A DNA stretch of 64,000 nt from Gallaecimonas pentaromativorans (GCF_003751625.1 NZ_RJUL01000012.1:92089-156088), one strand, 5' to 3'; counted from the stretch's first letter, positions 8,249 through 16,676 are shown. Notes: generated by a model not told the origin, from the letters alone. Translations and numbers: made by a program.

Positions 8249-9433
8249 ATGACCAGCATTACCCAGTTTTCTCTTCCCGTTGCCGGCCAAGATAATGCCG
8301 ATCTAGTGGGGCTGTTAGCGGCCTTTCAAATGCAATCGGCAGCTAACCGGCTCCAAAAGGAATTTTTAAGGCTGACCGGCAAAAACGATGAGGCGACCGG
8401 GTCTGTGTTGGCGGCACTGGAGGGGGTTGACCCTAAAAGCCATTTTTTCAGGCCCGAAGTGGGCTGCCTTTTGAAGATCTTCAGCTTGAGGGACATTACC
8501 CTCGAGATGCTGATGGATATACGTGCGCAGCTGGTGATTACTGCGAGCCTGATTGGGGTGCTAAGTGATATCGATATCGGCTTTAGCACCGCCAGCCAGT
8601 TGCTGCTCCAGGGCAAGCTGTTGGCGCCGGGTCGTTACCACTTGTCGGTGACCGCGAGCCGCATCACGGTGTCGGGCGATGGCCTAGATACGCCGCTCGT
8701 TATAGACAAACTGGCCGAAAGCGGTGTTTTTACTGGCACTTTGGGCGAGAGCGACGCGGTGATAGCGGTGGCGGATAAAGTTATCTCCCTGGGCGACCTC
8801 AATCCCGATTTCTGGGCGTTCTGGGCTGACTCGGTAAATGAGCCAAGTCACAGTCCCCTTGCCGCTGGCCAGCTTGAAGTGGCGTTGAGTCTCCTTGGCC
8901 AGCATATTCCCCATTACCAAAGATGGGTGACGAACGTGCTGCACAAGGTCATTCCCGTTCGTCGCCCGGCCCAAGATACCCTGGCTAGCGCATCTATCCG
9001 GTATCGATTTGGGGCGGTGGAGGTCGCCTGCCCGGCGTCACCTTTTGAAACCCTGGAAATGCTGATCCACGAATGCTCGCACCAGTATTTCAACCTGGCC
9101 CTGTGCCTTGAGCCCCTGGTGTCGGACAACGCCCCAGCGGTTTATTCCCCGTTGAAAAGCAAAGAGCGGCCGCTCTTTTTGCTACTGACCGGTTATCACG
9201 CCTTTGGCAACGTCATGCTGGCTTATTCGTCGTTAAAGGCCGCCGGCTTTGAGGCGTCATTGGCCGACCGGGACAAGAAAGCCATTTACTACATGCGGGA
9301 GTTATCCAGCGGCTTGGAGGCCAACCGCGCGTATCTCACCGAGCTGGGCCTGAGCCTGTATCTGCCGCTTCGAGAAGCTCTGCTGCGCATTCCCGAGGCA
9401 GTGGCGATGGAGTTGGTGCCTGACCATGGATAA
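8249..9433 (+). CDS. Standalone HExxH-motif peptide-modifying enzyme (putative peptide beta-hydroxylase)
   Basis: A 394-aa soluble protein. The motif HECSH is at residues 274-278, followed about 28 residues later by VYSPLKSKERPL and then LLLTGYHAF. This pattern (HExxH, PxxxxxRP, then a downstream His) is that of the HExxH domain often fused to FxsB radical SAM proteins, a family now described as alpha-ketoglutarate-dependent peptide beta-hydroxylases (family knowledge; assignment here is inference). The motif could be mistaken for a zinc protease, but the context of a radical SAM maturase and a separate C39 protease favours peptide modification. AAGGA 8 bases before the ATG; 15 bases from the upstream stop, and 8 bases of overlap with the next gene. 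The N-terminal 200 residues are mostly helical and unassigned. Confidence 0.75.
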   Translation: MTSITQFSLPVAGQDNADLVGLLAAFQMQSAANRLQKEFLRLTGKNDEATGSVLAALEGVDPKSHFFRPEVGCLLKIFSLRDITLEMLMDIRAQLVITASLIGVLSDIDIGFSTASQLLLQGKLLAPGRYHLSVTASRITVSGDGLDTPLVIDKLAESGVFTGTLGESDAVIAVADKVISLGDLNPDFWAFWADSVNEPSHSPLAAGQLEVALSLLGQHIPHYQRWVTNVLHKVIPVRRPAQDTLASASIRYRFGAVEVACPASPFETLEMLIHECSHQYFNLALCLEPLVSDNAPAVYSPLKSKERPLFLLLTGYHAFGNVMLAYSSLKAAGFEASLADRDKKAIYYMRELSSGLEANRAYLTELGLSLYLPLREALLRIPEAVAMELVPDHG

Positions 9434-9833
9434 CGCCAATCTTTTTCTGGAAAAGGCCAGGGAGCATTACAAATATCGGCTGCTTGGTGAAGTCAGCGTG
9501 GTCAAACCCCTGCACCTTGCCCTGGTGCTTTGCCTGCCGCTGCTGTTGGCGGCATTACTGGTATTGGGGTTCTTGTTTATAACCGTCACCGTGCATCTGA
9601 GTGGAACGGTGCAAAAGTTGCCCGGCCAGCAAGGTAGTGTGATACAGCTTTTTGAACCCGTGAACGGCACCATTGTGGCGCTCTTTACTGAAGGCGGCGT
9701 TCAGTTGAGCCATTGGCAGTATTGCGACAAAAACCAGCGCTGCCTGGTGATTCAAGACTTGGGTGACAGTGCCAACCAAGCTGGTCGTGTCTCCCTGGTC
9801 GCGAAAAAGAGGCTGATCAATGAAATTATTTAG
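9426..9833 (+). CDS. Minimal CvaA/HlyD-like membrane-fusion protein
   Basis: A 135-aa protein with one N-terminal membrane segment (residues about 27-52). The cytoplasmic start FLEKAREHYKYRLLGEV resembles the N-termini of CvaA-type adaptors, which begin with a similar Arg/Lys-rich stretch naming a secreted-peptide partner of C39 exporters. After the membrane segment, residues 60-95 (IQLFEPVNGTIVALF) look like half of the lipoyl-like domain seen in HlyD proteins. The coiled-coil hairpin and the second half found in normal adaptors (about 400 aa) are absent. The gene overlaps both neighbours (8 and 14 bases), with no sign of a frameshift, so it appears intact rather than broken. It probably partners the ABC exporter; how it would reach an outer-membrane channel is unclear. 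Confidence 0.7.
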   Translation: MDNANLFLEKAREHYKYRLLGEVSVVKPLHLALVLCLPLLLAALLVLGFLFITVTVHLSGTVQKLPGQQGSVIQLFEPVNGTIVALFTEGGVQLSHWQYCDKNQRCLVIQDLGDSANQAGRVSLVAKKRLINEII

Positions 9834-11985
9834 CTGGCTCAAGCCCCGGTCCCGGTTGCCCATGGTGTATCAAACCGAGTCCTCCACCTGCGGCTTGGCC
9901 TGCCTGGCTATGGTGATGCAGTTTCATGGCAAAGCGGTTTCTATTACCGCCATCCAAGAGGCCCATCCGGTTTCGCTTAAGGGAATAACCCTCAAACAGG
10001 TTGTCAGCATTGCCAACCGATATGGCCTTATCAGCAGGCCGGTCAAAATCGATGTCGATAACCTGGCCAAGCTGGCACTCCCGGCCATTTTGCATTGGGA
10101 TTTCAATCACTTTGTTGTTCTTAAAAGCATCAAGGGCGGCAAGTTTCTGATCCACGATCCGGCCCTTGGGGTCCGGTGTTTGAGCCGTGAAGAATTTTCC
10201 CGCCACTTTACCGGTATCGCCCTGGAAATCAGGGCTGGCGGCGAGTTCTCGGTCGCGCCCCAAGGTGGCCGACTAGGATTCCGTTGGTTGCTTGGCAATA
10301 CCAAAGGGGTTCGCTCCTTGCTGGCGCAAACCCTCTGGTTGACCTTGTTTCTAGAAGTCTTGGCGCTGGGGAGCCCGCTCTTTATCAAGCTGGCGGTAGA
10401 CCATGGCGTGCAGCAGGGGGACCTGGCCTTTATCAAATGGTTGTCCATCGGCTTTGTGCTGCTGGTGTTGTCGCAGTTTTTGCTCAGTATCATGCGCGAC
10501 TACGTTGGGGTTTATCTTGGCACCCGGTTTAATCAGCAGTTTGTGCGGGGTGTGTTCGTGCATTTGCTGTCGTTGCCGCTGTCCTACTTTGAGAAGCGCA
10601 ATGTCGGCGCCCTGATTGAGAAGTACCACTCCACCGACCAGCTAAGGAGCTTGCTGACATCCAACTTTGTCAGCGTGGTGCTGGACGGCGCCATTGCGGT
10701 GGGAGTTTGCGCCGCCATCTTCTTTATCTCCCCGGTGCTGGGGGCTATCACCTTGGGGTCATTCTCCCTGTATTTTCTGCTGCGCTGGTATTGCTCAAAA
10801 GAAACCGGGCTGCGCCTTAGGGAGAAAATTAAGGCCAAGGAAATTGAAACCGGCATTGTGATCGACACCCTGCGCAGCATGTCACCCATCAAGATTTTTG
10901 CCAAGGAAGATGACCGCCTGGGCATATGGCAGAACAAGTACCAGGCACTGATGGCCTCCGAGGTAAAGCTGGCCAATTTCATCAACCTCCAGAACGGCCT
11001 GCGCATCCTTGTACTGGGGGTAGACACCGCCCTTTGTATCTACTTTGGCGGTGGCTTGGTGATCGGTGGCGCCATGGGCATCGGTACCCTGTTTGCGTTT
11101 TTTATCTTCAAAGGGCAATTCGCCGTTAAAGCTAACTCCTTGATAACCAGTCTCTTGGATATCAAATATGTCAGCGTCTACCTCGATCGGTTGTCCGATA
11201 TCGTGTTGGCAAAGCCCGAGGGCAGTGACCTCGGCAAAGGGCTGGAGCCCGAACAGCCCGCCGGAGCACTGGCCTTTGACAATGTCGCTTTCTCTTATGC
11301 CGTGGCCGACCAACCGGTGCTGGCCAATGCCAGCTTTACCGTGCAGCCGGGTGAGTTTGTGGCCATTGTCGGGCCCTCCGGCACCGGCAAGACTACCCTC
11401 ATCAAGTTGGCCCTAGGCCTCTATTCACCGGATGCTGGCCAAATTACCCTCGATGGTGTACCGGTGGCCGAGCATGACAGCGGCTGGTATCGGCGCCAGT
11501 TTGGGGTGGTCATGCAGGATGACCGGCTATTGAGTGCGTCGGTAGTGGATAACATCTCATTTGAAGATCCCTGGGCGGATTTCGAGCAGGTGCAGGTAGC
11601 GGCCAGGCAAGCCAATATCCATGACGAGATCATGAGCATGCCGATGAAGTACAACACCCCCATCGGTGACCTGGGCTCTACGCTTTCAGGCGGGCAAAAG
11701 CAGCGGATTTTGTTGGCCAGGGCCCTTTATCACAACCCCAAAATTCTGTTTACCGATGAAGGCACTGCCAACCTCGACAGCGAAAATGAAAGGGCGGTCC
11801 TGGACGAAATAAGCCGGCTTAACCTGACCCGGCTGTGCATTGCGCACCGGCCCGAGACTTTACTGCGGGCTGACCGGGTGTTGCTGTTGCAAGATGGCCT
11901 GGTTAAAGAGATAAGCAAGTCTGACGCCATGGGCTTGCATCTTAGCGACGCCGAGCCGGTGGCGCTGCGCCAAGCCAAGGGCTGA
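9820..11985 (+). CDS. Peptidase-containing ABC transporter (C39 peptidase, TMD, NBD)
   Basis: A 721-aa exporter that should cut the leader after the GA site and export the core peptide. The C39 peptidase domain (residues about 5-140) has the oxyanion Gln and catalytic Cys in YQTESSTCGLACL, His in WDFNHFVVL and Asp in IHDPALG, so the triad is intact. Six membrane helices follow (about 165-440). The ATPase domain carries Walker A GPSGTGKT, Q-loop VMQDD, signature LSGGQKQR, Walker B ILFTDEGTANLD and H-loop AHRPET. The D-loop/Walker B DEGTANLD is typical of this exporter group. It is translationally coupled to the adaptor gene (14-base overlap). A hairpin without a T-run follows. It is the last gene of the RiPP operon. 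Confidence 0.92.
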   Translation: MKLFSWLKPRSRLPMVYQTESSTCGLACLAMVMQFHGKAVSITAIQEAHPVSLKGITLKQVVSIANRYGLISRPVKIDVDNLAKLALPAILHWDFNHFVVLKSIKGGKFLIHDPALGVRCLSREEFSRHFTGIALEIRAGGEFSVAPQGGRLGFRWLLGNTKGVRSLLAQTLWLTLFLEVLALGSPLFIKLAVDHGVQQGDLAFIKWLSIGFVLLVLSQFLLSIMRDYVGVYLGTRFNQQFVRGVFVHLLSLPLSYFEKRNVGALIEKYHSTDQLRSLLTSNFVSVVLDGAIAVGVCAAIFFISPVLGAITLGSFSLYFLLRWYCSKETGLRLREKIKAKEIETGIVIDTLRSMSPIKIFAKEDDRLGIWQNKYQALMASEVKLANFINLQNGLRILVLGVDTALCIYFGGGLVIGGAMGIGTLFAFFIFKGQFAVKANSLITSLLDIKYVSVYLDRLSDIVLAKPEGSDLGKGLEPEQPAGALAFDNVAFSYAVADQPVLANASFTVQPGEFVAIVGPSGTGKTTLIKLALGLYSPDAGQITLDGVPVAEHDSGWYRRQFGVVMQDDRLLSASVVDNISFEDPWADFEQVQVAARQANIHDEIMSMPMKYNTPIGDLGSTLSGGQKQRILLARALYHNPKILFTDEGTANLDSENERAVLDEISRLNLTRLCIAHRPETLLRADRVLLLQDGLVKEISKSDAMGLHLSDAEPVALRQAKG

Positions 11986-11991
11986 AAGCCT

Positions 11992-12009
11992 GCCAGCATC
12001 GCTGCTGGC
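11992..12009. repeat. Hairpin downstream of the exporter gene
   Basis: GCCAGCA (11992-11998) pairs with TGCTGGC (12003-12009) around TCGC. No T-run follows, so an intrinsic terminator is not certain; it marks the end of the RiPP operon. Confidence 0.5.
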
Positions 12010-12014
12010 CGGGC

Positions 12015-12286
12015 TCAGTGGCCAACGCTGCTTGGTATTTCCTGCTGCAAAAACGCGATAAAGCGTTGGGTCATGGCTGGCAGCAGGCGGCCCATTATGC
12101 TCACGTTGTTCAGTCTGAATCGTCCCTTTATTCAACAGCTTCTTTTCCATGCCAAGGCCCTTGCATACCGTCGCCGTGAAAGGCCAGCACCAGTGGGAAG
12201 CCTGACGGCGGTGCAGCCTCTGGCGGTACCTCGATAAGGTCGCTGCGTTGCTCTGCCCAACCGGCAGGCACAATGCCATGCCGGTT
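12015..12286 (-). pseudogene. Remnants of a decayed hydrolase-like gene
   Basis: Two minus-strand pieces in different frames. At 12128-12286 a frame reads ...SGFPLVLAFHGDG..., recalling the oxyanion-strand region of alpha/beta hydrolases or PHB-depolymerase-type esterases, but it has no start and ends early. At 12015-12095 a second frame reads GRLLPAMTQRFIAFLQ to a TGA, which could be the C-terminal helix of the same protein. Most of the middle would be missing. The family assignment is weak; the observation is of coding-like fragments without an intact gene in a stretch that otherwise holds nothing. Confidence 0.35.
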
Positions 12287-12408
12287 TTAAAGGGGCAGAT
12301 GGAGAGGTGAGCTTGCTAGGTGGAGGGCGCCGGATGGCGCGGGAGGCTGAGCTACCCAATTAGCCTTATATTTATCATTAAAATCTATATTTTTAAGTTT
12401 AGTTATGT
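12287..12408. other. Intergenic, no gene seen
   Basis: A short A/T-rich stretch (TTATATTTATCATTAAAATC and following) lies between the hydrolase remnant and the small membrane protein gene. No signal was assigned. Confidence 0.4.
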
Positions 12409-12915
12409 TTATTTTCTATGGTTTGTGGGCAAGGCTAAGCCGTGATGGGCTATCTGCTTTTCCCGGTGGCGAAGGTGCCTGTGAGAGCCGTTTTTATCGT
12501 TGGCGGGCGGCATCTTTTGGGCGACGGATTTCGCGGCGCTTGGAATGGCGGCAAAACGGATTTTTTTGAGCTCGCCCAGGCCCTTGAGGTAGTCAAACCA
12601 ATACTGCTCGCCCAATACCGCCACCCCGCCAATAAGGGTAGCGATGACCACCGTCAGTACGATGCCGATGGCCAGCCCCAAATGCCCCGCCACCTGATCT
12701 ATCCCCCAAAGCAGGGCTGCCAGGGCCAGAGTCGCCAGCAGCCAAAGCGTGATGGCCAGGGCGCCTTTTTGCTGCAACAGGCGCCAGCGCTGGCAAAGGT
12801 TCAAAGGGGCATGGCGCCAGGGGATGGTGAGCAGGCTGCTGGGTAAGTGAGGAAGCCGATTGTCTGGCAACGCTTGGCGTGGTGCGGTGCGACGTCGCTG
12901 CATAACCTTATCCAT
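12409..12915 (-). CDS. Hypothetical small membrane protein
   Basis: A 168-aa protein. It has a basic N-terminus (MQRRRTAPRQ), two adjacent hydrophobic helices (about residues 55-72 and 80-105) and a Lys/Arg/His-rich C-terminal tail. No family was recognised. The helix pair ending in WFDYLKGLGELKK suggests a short inner-membrane anchor. The ATG at 12915 (MDKV) is preceded only by an A/T-rich stretch; a second Met at 12903 is an alternative. A plus-strand frame also runs here but has poor composition. Moderately likely to be real; function unknown. Confidence 0.5.
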   Translation of the reverse strand: MDKVMQRRRTAPRQALPDNRLPHLPSSLLTIPWRHAPLNLCQRWRLLQQKGALAITLWLLATLALAALLWGIDQVAGHLGLAIGIVLTVVIATLIGGVAVLGEQYWFDYLKGLGELKKIRFAAIPSAAKSVAQKMPPANDKNGSHRHLRHREKQIAHHGLALPTNHRK

Positions 12916-13221
12916 GGTTAATTATTTGTTAAAAGTTTTGTGCGGGTGCGCGGTTTTGTCCAGCGGTTAACACTGCGAATTTGCCGAGGTTTTTGGCGAT
13001 AAAGTTTGGTCAGGGCTGGGTTGTCTCGGTGGCGTGCACTTGGCCGGAGGCTGCTCTGGCTGACTAAAAGGGTTGTCGAGGGGGTAACGTTCTACCCAGT
13101 CGAAAGGTAGCGTGAATTTTTAGCCATTGTGATCGGTGTTGTCGACATTACCATCGTAAAGGATCACAGATGCCTGCACGTCTAACGCGCCAGGCGAAGC
13201 AAAGGCAAAAAGGAGAGAAGG
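12916..13221. other. Intergenic between divergent genes, no gene seen
   Basis: A 306-base spacer upstream of yceI and of the small membrane protein gene. It should contain the yceI promoter, but no convincing -35/-10 pair was assigned. GGAGAGAAGG just before 13222 is the yceI ribosome binding site. Confidence 0.5.
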
Positions 13222-13800
13222 ATGTTTCGTAAAACCAGTCTGGCGTTGATGTTGGTAGCCGGTTCCCTGAGCATGAGCGCCATGGCGGCCACCAAGGCCT
13301 ACCAGATCGACCCCACCCACACCAGCGTGGTGGTGTCTTGGAACCACTTTGGTTTTTCCAACCCGACCGCGTCTTTTTCCGATGTGAGCGGCACCATCAA
13401 CTTCGATGAAAAGAACCCTGCCAAGTCCAACGTGGAAGTGTCCATCCCGGTTAAAACCGTTGATACCCGCGTACCGGCCCTGACTGCCGAGTTTATGGAA
13501 GCCCCTTACTTTGAAGTGGCCAAATTCCCTACCGCTACCTTCAAAAGCACTAAGATCGTTGCCAAAGGCGGCAAGAAATACGATGTGGAAGGCCAACTGA
13601 CCATCAAGGGCATCACCAAGCCGGTAGTACTGCACGCCACCTTGAACAAGGCCGGTGAGCACCCCATGGCCAAGGTGCCGGCAGTAGGCTTTGACGCCAG
13701 CACCGTTATTAAGCGTACCGATTTCGACCTGGGCCAATACGTGCCTTACGTCAGCGATGAAGTGACCCTTGAGATCACCACCGAAGCCGAAGCCAAGTAA
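13222..13800 (+). CDS. yceI: YceI-family periplasmic protein
   Basis: A 192-aa secreted protein. Residues 1-23 are a signal peptide ending AMA. The rest is a YceI lipocalin-like beta-barrel that binds polyisoprenoid or other long lipids: YQIDPTHTSVVVSWNHFGFSN at the start, PVKTVDTR, AEFMEAPYFEVAKFPTATF and TIKGITKPV are all typical. Cellular role is not settled; E. coli YceI is induced by alkaline pH and osmotic stress. A strong GGAGAGAAGG precedes the ATG. Single gene with its own terminator, convergent with the hydrolase gene. Confidence 0.93.
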   Translation: MFRKTSLALMLVAGSLSMSAMAATKAYQIDPTHTSVVVSWNHFGFSNPTASFSDVSGTINFDEKNPAKSNVEVSIPVKTVDTRVPALTAEFMEAPYFEVAKFPTATFKSTKIVAKGGKKYDVEGQLTIKGITKPVVLHATLNKAGEHPMAKVPAVGFDASTVIKRTDFDLGQYVPYVSDEVTLEITTEAEAK

Positions 13801-13813
13801 GGTTTTGGGTAAC

Positions 13814-13842
13814 AAAAAAGCCTGTCGGATGACAGGCTTTTT
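13814..13842. terminator. Bidirectional terminator between yceI and hydrolase gene
   Basis: AAAAAGCCTGTC pairs with GACAGGCTTTTT around a short loop, with A-run and T-run on either side, serving both convergent genes. Confidence 0.85.
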
Positions 13843-13847
13843 GGTTT

Positions 13848-14621
13848 TTAGTCCATGGCCTTGTCGTTAAGGGCCTGGCGGGCGGCCTCTTCTATCAAGG
13901 CGGCTACTTGCTGTGGGTGGGATTCATACACCGAGTGGCTGGCGCCGGCGATTTCAATGGTGTGGGCATGGGCCCGCTTGGCGTACATGCGCTCCAGGTT
14001 GGGGTTAATGATTTTGTCCATCTTGGCCACGGCGTACCAGGTGGGTTTGTGGCGCCAGGCCGGCTCGCCCGCTACTGCTGCGAACACCGAGGCGTTGGTC
14101 CATTCCTGGGCATCGGCTTCAAAGTTGGCCTGGGCTGTGGGCAGGTCGGCAGCAAAGTCAGCCGGGTAATTGGCCGGGGCTATGGTCAGGTAGCCATCGG
14201 CGGATTTTCGCAGCGGCCGGGCGCTATTGGGAAAGCGCTTGCCGTTGGCCTTTTCGGTCTCGCCCTTATCCAGGGCATGGGCGGCGATATACACCAATCC
14301 TTTGACCTTGGGGTCGTTACCGGCATCGGTGATGATGGCGCCGCCATAGCTGTGGCCCACCAGCAATACCGGGCCTGGTAGGGCATCGATGGTGCGTTTA
14401 ACGGCCGTAACATCGGCGCTGAAGCTGGTCAGGGGATGCTCGGCAATGCTGACCTGGTAGCCGTCCTTGGTCAGGATGTCATACACCGGCTTCCAGCCGG
14501 CGCCGTTAACAAAGGCCCCGTGTACCAGCACAATTTCTTTGATGGGCTGGGTTTGCGCCTGGCTGGCACCACTGAATAAGGTCAGGGCCAGGGTAGAGGC
14601 ACCAAGGACGGCTTTTAGCAT
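13848..14621 (-). CDS. Exported alpha/beta-fold hydrolase
   Basis: A 257-aa protein with signal peptide (residues 1-22, ending SQAQ). The alpha/beta hydrolase core follows: VLVHGAFVNGAGW (oxyanion region), nucleophile elbow GHSYGG with Ser about residue 98, and a C-terminal IAGASHSVYESHP that supplies the catalytic His. It resembles the family of small salicylate-esterase/MenH-like hydrolases; an esterase acting on a small ester in the periplasm is a reasonable guess, substrate unknown. GGAG lies just upstream of the ATG at 14621. Single gene, terminators at both ends. Confidence 0.85.
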   Translation of the reverse strand: MLKAVLGASTLALTLFSGASQAQTQPIKEIVLVHGAFVNGAGWKPVYDILTKDGYQVSIAEHPLTSFSADVTAVKRTIDALPGPVLLVGHSYGGAIITDAGNDPKVKGLVYIAAHALDKGETEKANGKRFPNSARPLRKSADGYLTIAPANYPADFAADLPTAQANFEADAQEWTNASVFAAVAGEPAWRHKPTWYAVAKMDKIINPNLERMYAKRAHAHTIEIAGASHSVYESHPQQVAALIEEAARQALNDKAMD

Positions 14622-14692
14622 GGTCTTACTCCGCTTCGTTGGGGAATGCGAGGGTAAGACGTGGCAGCGGCGAGACTATTCCCTGGCATAAA

Positions 14693-14718
14693 AAAAACCG
14701 GCCTAGCGGCCGGTTTTT
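14693..14718. terminator. Terminator after the DUF885 gene
   Basis: AAAAACCGGCC / GGCCGGTTTTT with a TAGC loop. On the minus strand it lies just after the DUF885 stop; the flanking A and T runs would allow function in both directions. Confidence 0.8.
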
Positions 14719-14723
14719 GCGGG

Positions 14724-16529
14724 TTAGGCTTTTTGCTGGCTCGCTATCCACTGGTGGATATGGTCGTCCAGCACCGCCAGGGGCACGGCGCCCACACCCA
14801 GCACCTGATGGTGGAAGGCGCGAATGTCGAACTTGTCGCCGAGGGCGGCCTTGGCCTCGTCACGCAGTTTTTCGATATCGCGGCGGCCCAGCATGTAGCC
14901 CAGGGCCTGGCCCGGCAGCGCCATGTAGCGTTCTACTTCGCTTTGAATATCGGCATCGCTCATGCTGGAGTTGTCGCGCATGTAGGCAATGGCCTTGTCG
15001 TGGCTCCAGCCCTTGGCGTGCAGGCCGGTGTCTACCACCAGGCGCATGGCGCGCAGCAAGGCGTCGGAGAGGTGGCCGTAATACTGGTTGGGATCTTGGT
15101 ACAGGCCCATGTCCTTGCCCAGGGTCTCGGCGTAGAGGGCCCAGCCTTCCACGTAGGCGTTATAGCCGCTGAACTGGCGATAGCGGGACTGGGTGCCCTG
15201 CTCCATCTGCAGCGCGATCTGAAAGTGGTGGCCCGGTGAGGCTTCGTGCAGCGACAAGGTGGTGATGCCGTAAATGGGCTGCACTTTCAGGTTGTAGATA
15301 TTGGCGTAGAAGATGCCTTTGCGTTTGCCGTCCGGGGTGCCGGGCTGGTATTCACCGGCGGCGGAGTTGGCGGCCCGAAAGGCCTCGGTGGCCCGCACTT
15401 CGTAATCTTGCTTGGGCATTTTGTCGAAAAAGCGCGGCAGTTGGGCGTCGACCTTGGTTTTGAGGTCACGAAAGGCCTGCAGAGCCTGCTCCGGGGTCTT
15501 GAAGTACTCGCTTGGGTCGTTTTGCATGTGGGTAAAGAGCGCATGCAGATCGCCAGGAATGCCCAGCTCTTGCTGGACCTTTTGCATCTGGCCGTGGATG
15601 TCGTCCACCAGTTGCAGGCCCAGATTGTGTATTTGGTCGGCGCTCATGTCGGTCACCGTGGTCTGGGAGCGGATCTCCCAGTCATACCAGGCTTTGCCGT
15701 CCGGCAGGCCGCCCCAGCCGTCGCTGTCACGGCAAGCCGCCAGATAACTGCCGGCGATAAAGTCGTGCATTTTTTGGTAAGCGGGCACCACCTGGTTGGT
15801 GATGGCGGCGCGGTAGGCCGCTTGCAGCCGGGTTTTGTCGGCCTCGCTGAAGCTGGCCGGCAGGGCCTTGATGGGCTCCCAGAACAGGCTGTCTTCGGGG
15901 CTTGCCACCACCATGGCCTGCAGCTGCGGCAGCAACCTTTCGGCCAGTATTTTGGGCAATACCACCCCTTTACTCATACCGTCTTTCATGTAGCCGATCT
16001 CAAGGTCGGCATTTTGGGCAAAACCGTCGATTTTCTTTAAGAAGGCGTCGTAGTCGGCCACGGTGGCAAAGGGCTGGGCGCCGGTGCCGGAGCCCAGTTG
16101 GGCGAAAGTGGCAAAGTCGTTATAGAACTGGTTGATGGGTAGCAGTTCGTTGGGGAAGCGTTCGCCGTCTTTGGCCAGGTTCAGGTCGAAATTCAGCATC
16201 TCAAAGGTGGTGCGCTGCTCGCCAGAAAGGCGGCTGGGGTCCACTGCAGCCAGTTTATTCAGGTATTTTTGGGTCAGCGCCCGCTGGGCCTCAAAGTGGG
16301 CCGGGGTTTGCAGACAGTATTGGTCGTTGAAGCGATAATCCCCCAGGTACACCCCCATGCAGGGGTTGAGCTGCAGGTTGTCTTCAAAGTACTGGTCGGC
16401 AAGAGCGGTAACATCAACCTGAGCCTTGGCCTGGCTTTGCTGAGGGGCCGGGGTGCCGGCCTCTTTGGGGCCACAACCGCCAAGGGCCAGGGCAATGGCC
16501 GCTGTCAGGGCGGCAAGACGAATGGACAT
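14724..16529 (-). CDS. DUF885-family lipoprotein (putative metallopeptidase-like)
   Basis: A 601-aa protein. A lipoprotein signal peptide ends in the lipobox LGGCG, so it should be acylated and anchored in a membrane of the envelope. The body is a DUF885 protein with the conserved HEASPGHHFQ segment in the second half, plus YVEGWALYAE, both typical of this family, which resembles M2/M3-like zinc peptidases in fold. Peptidase activity is family inference. The start at 16529 is chosen because AGGGAGAAAGC precedes it and the lipobox falls at the correct distance; an earlier Met at 16565 would spoil the signal peptide. Single gene with its own terminator. Confidence 0.88.
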   Translation of the reverse strand: MSIRLAALTAAIALALGGCGPKEAGTPAPQQSQAKAQVDVTALADQYFEDNLQLNPCMGVYLGDYRFNDQYCLQTPAHFEAQRALTQKYLNKLAAVDPSRLSGEQRTTFEMLNFDLNLAKDGERFPNELLPINQFYNDFATFAQLGSGTGAQPFATVADYDAFLKKIDGFAQNADLEIGYMKDGMSKGVVLPKILAERLLPQLQAMVVASPEDSLFWEPIKALPASFSEADKTRLQAAYRAAITNQVVPAYQKMHDFIAGSYLAACRDSDGWGGLPDGKAWYDWEIRSQTTVTDMSADQIHNLGLQLVDDIHGQMQKVQQELGIPGDLHALFTHMQNDPSEYFKTPEQALQAFRDLKTKVDAQLPRFFDKMPKQDYEVRATEAFRAANSAAGEYQPGTPDGKRKGIFYANIYNLKVQPIYGITTLSLHEASPGHHFQIALQMEQGTQSRYRQFSGYNAYVEGWALYAETLGKDMGLYQDPNQYYGHLSDALLRAMRLVVDTGLHAKGWSHDKAIAYMRDNSSMSDADIQSEVERYMALPGQALGYMLGRRDIEKLRDEAKAALGDKFDIRAFHHQVLGVGAVPLAVLDDHIHQWIASQQKA

Positions 16530-16676
16530 GAGCTTTCTCCCTAAAAACCAGCATCTTGCCGGCAACGTGCCTTCACCCTACCCGAATTGACCTGCCCCAG
16601 AGAAGTACGATTTGTCTCGGCAAAAGGGCGCGTGGGCTGCTATGTATGGAGGACAACAAAAAAGGAGTAACCGGCC

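Noticed and set aside
8249..9433. HECSH read as a zinc protease
   Set aside because: The surrounding pattern (SPxxxxxRP and a later GYHAF) and the RiPP context fit the peptide-modifying HExxH family better; leader removal is already assigned to the C39 domain.
12442..12846. Plus-strand open frame opposite the small membrane protein
   Set aside because: Composition is that of an antisense shadow and there is no ribosome binding site; the minus-strand frame has coherent hydrophobic helices.
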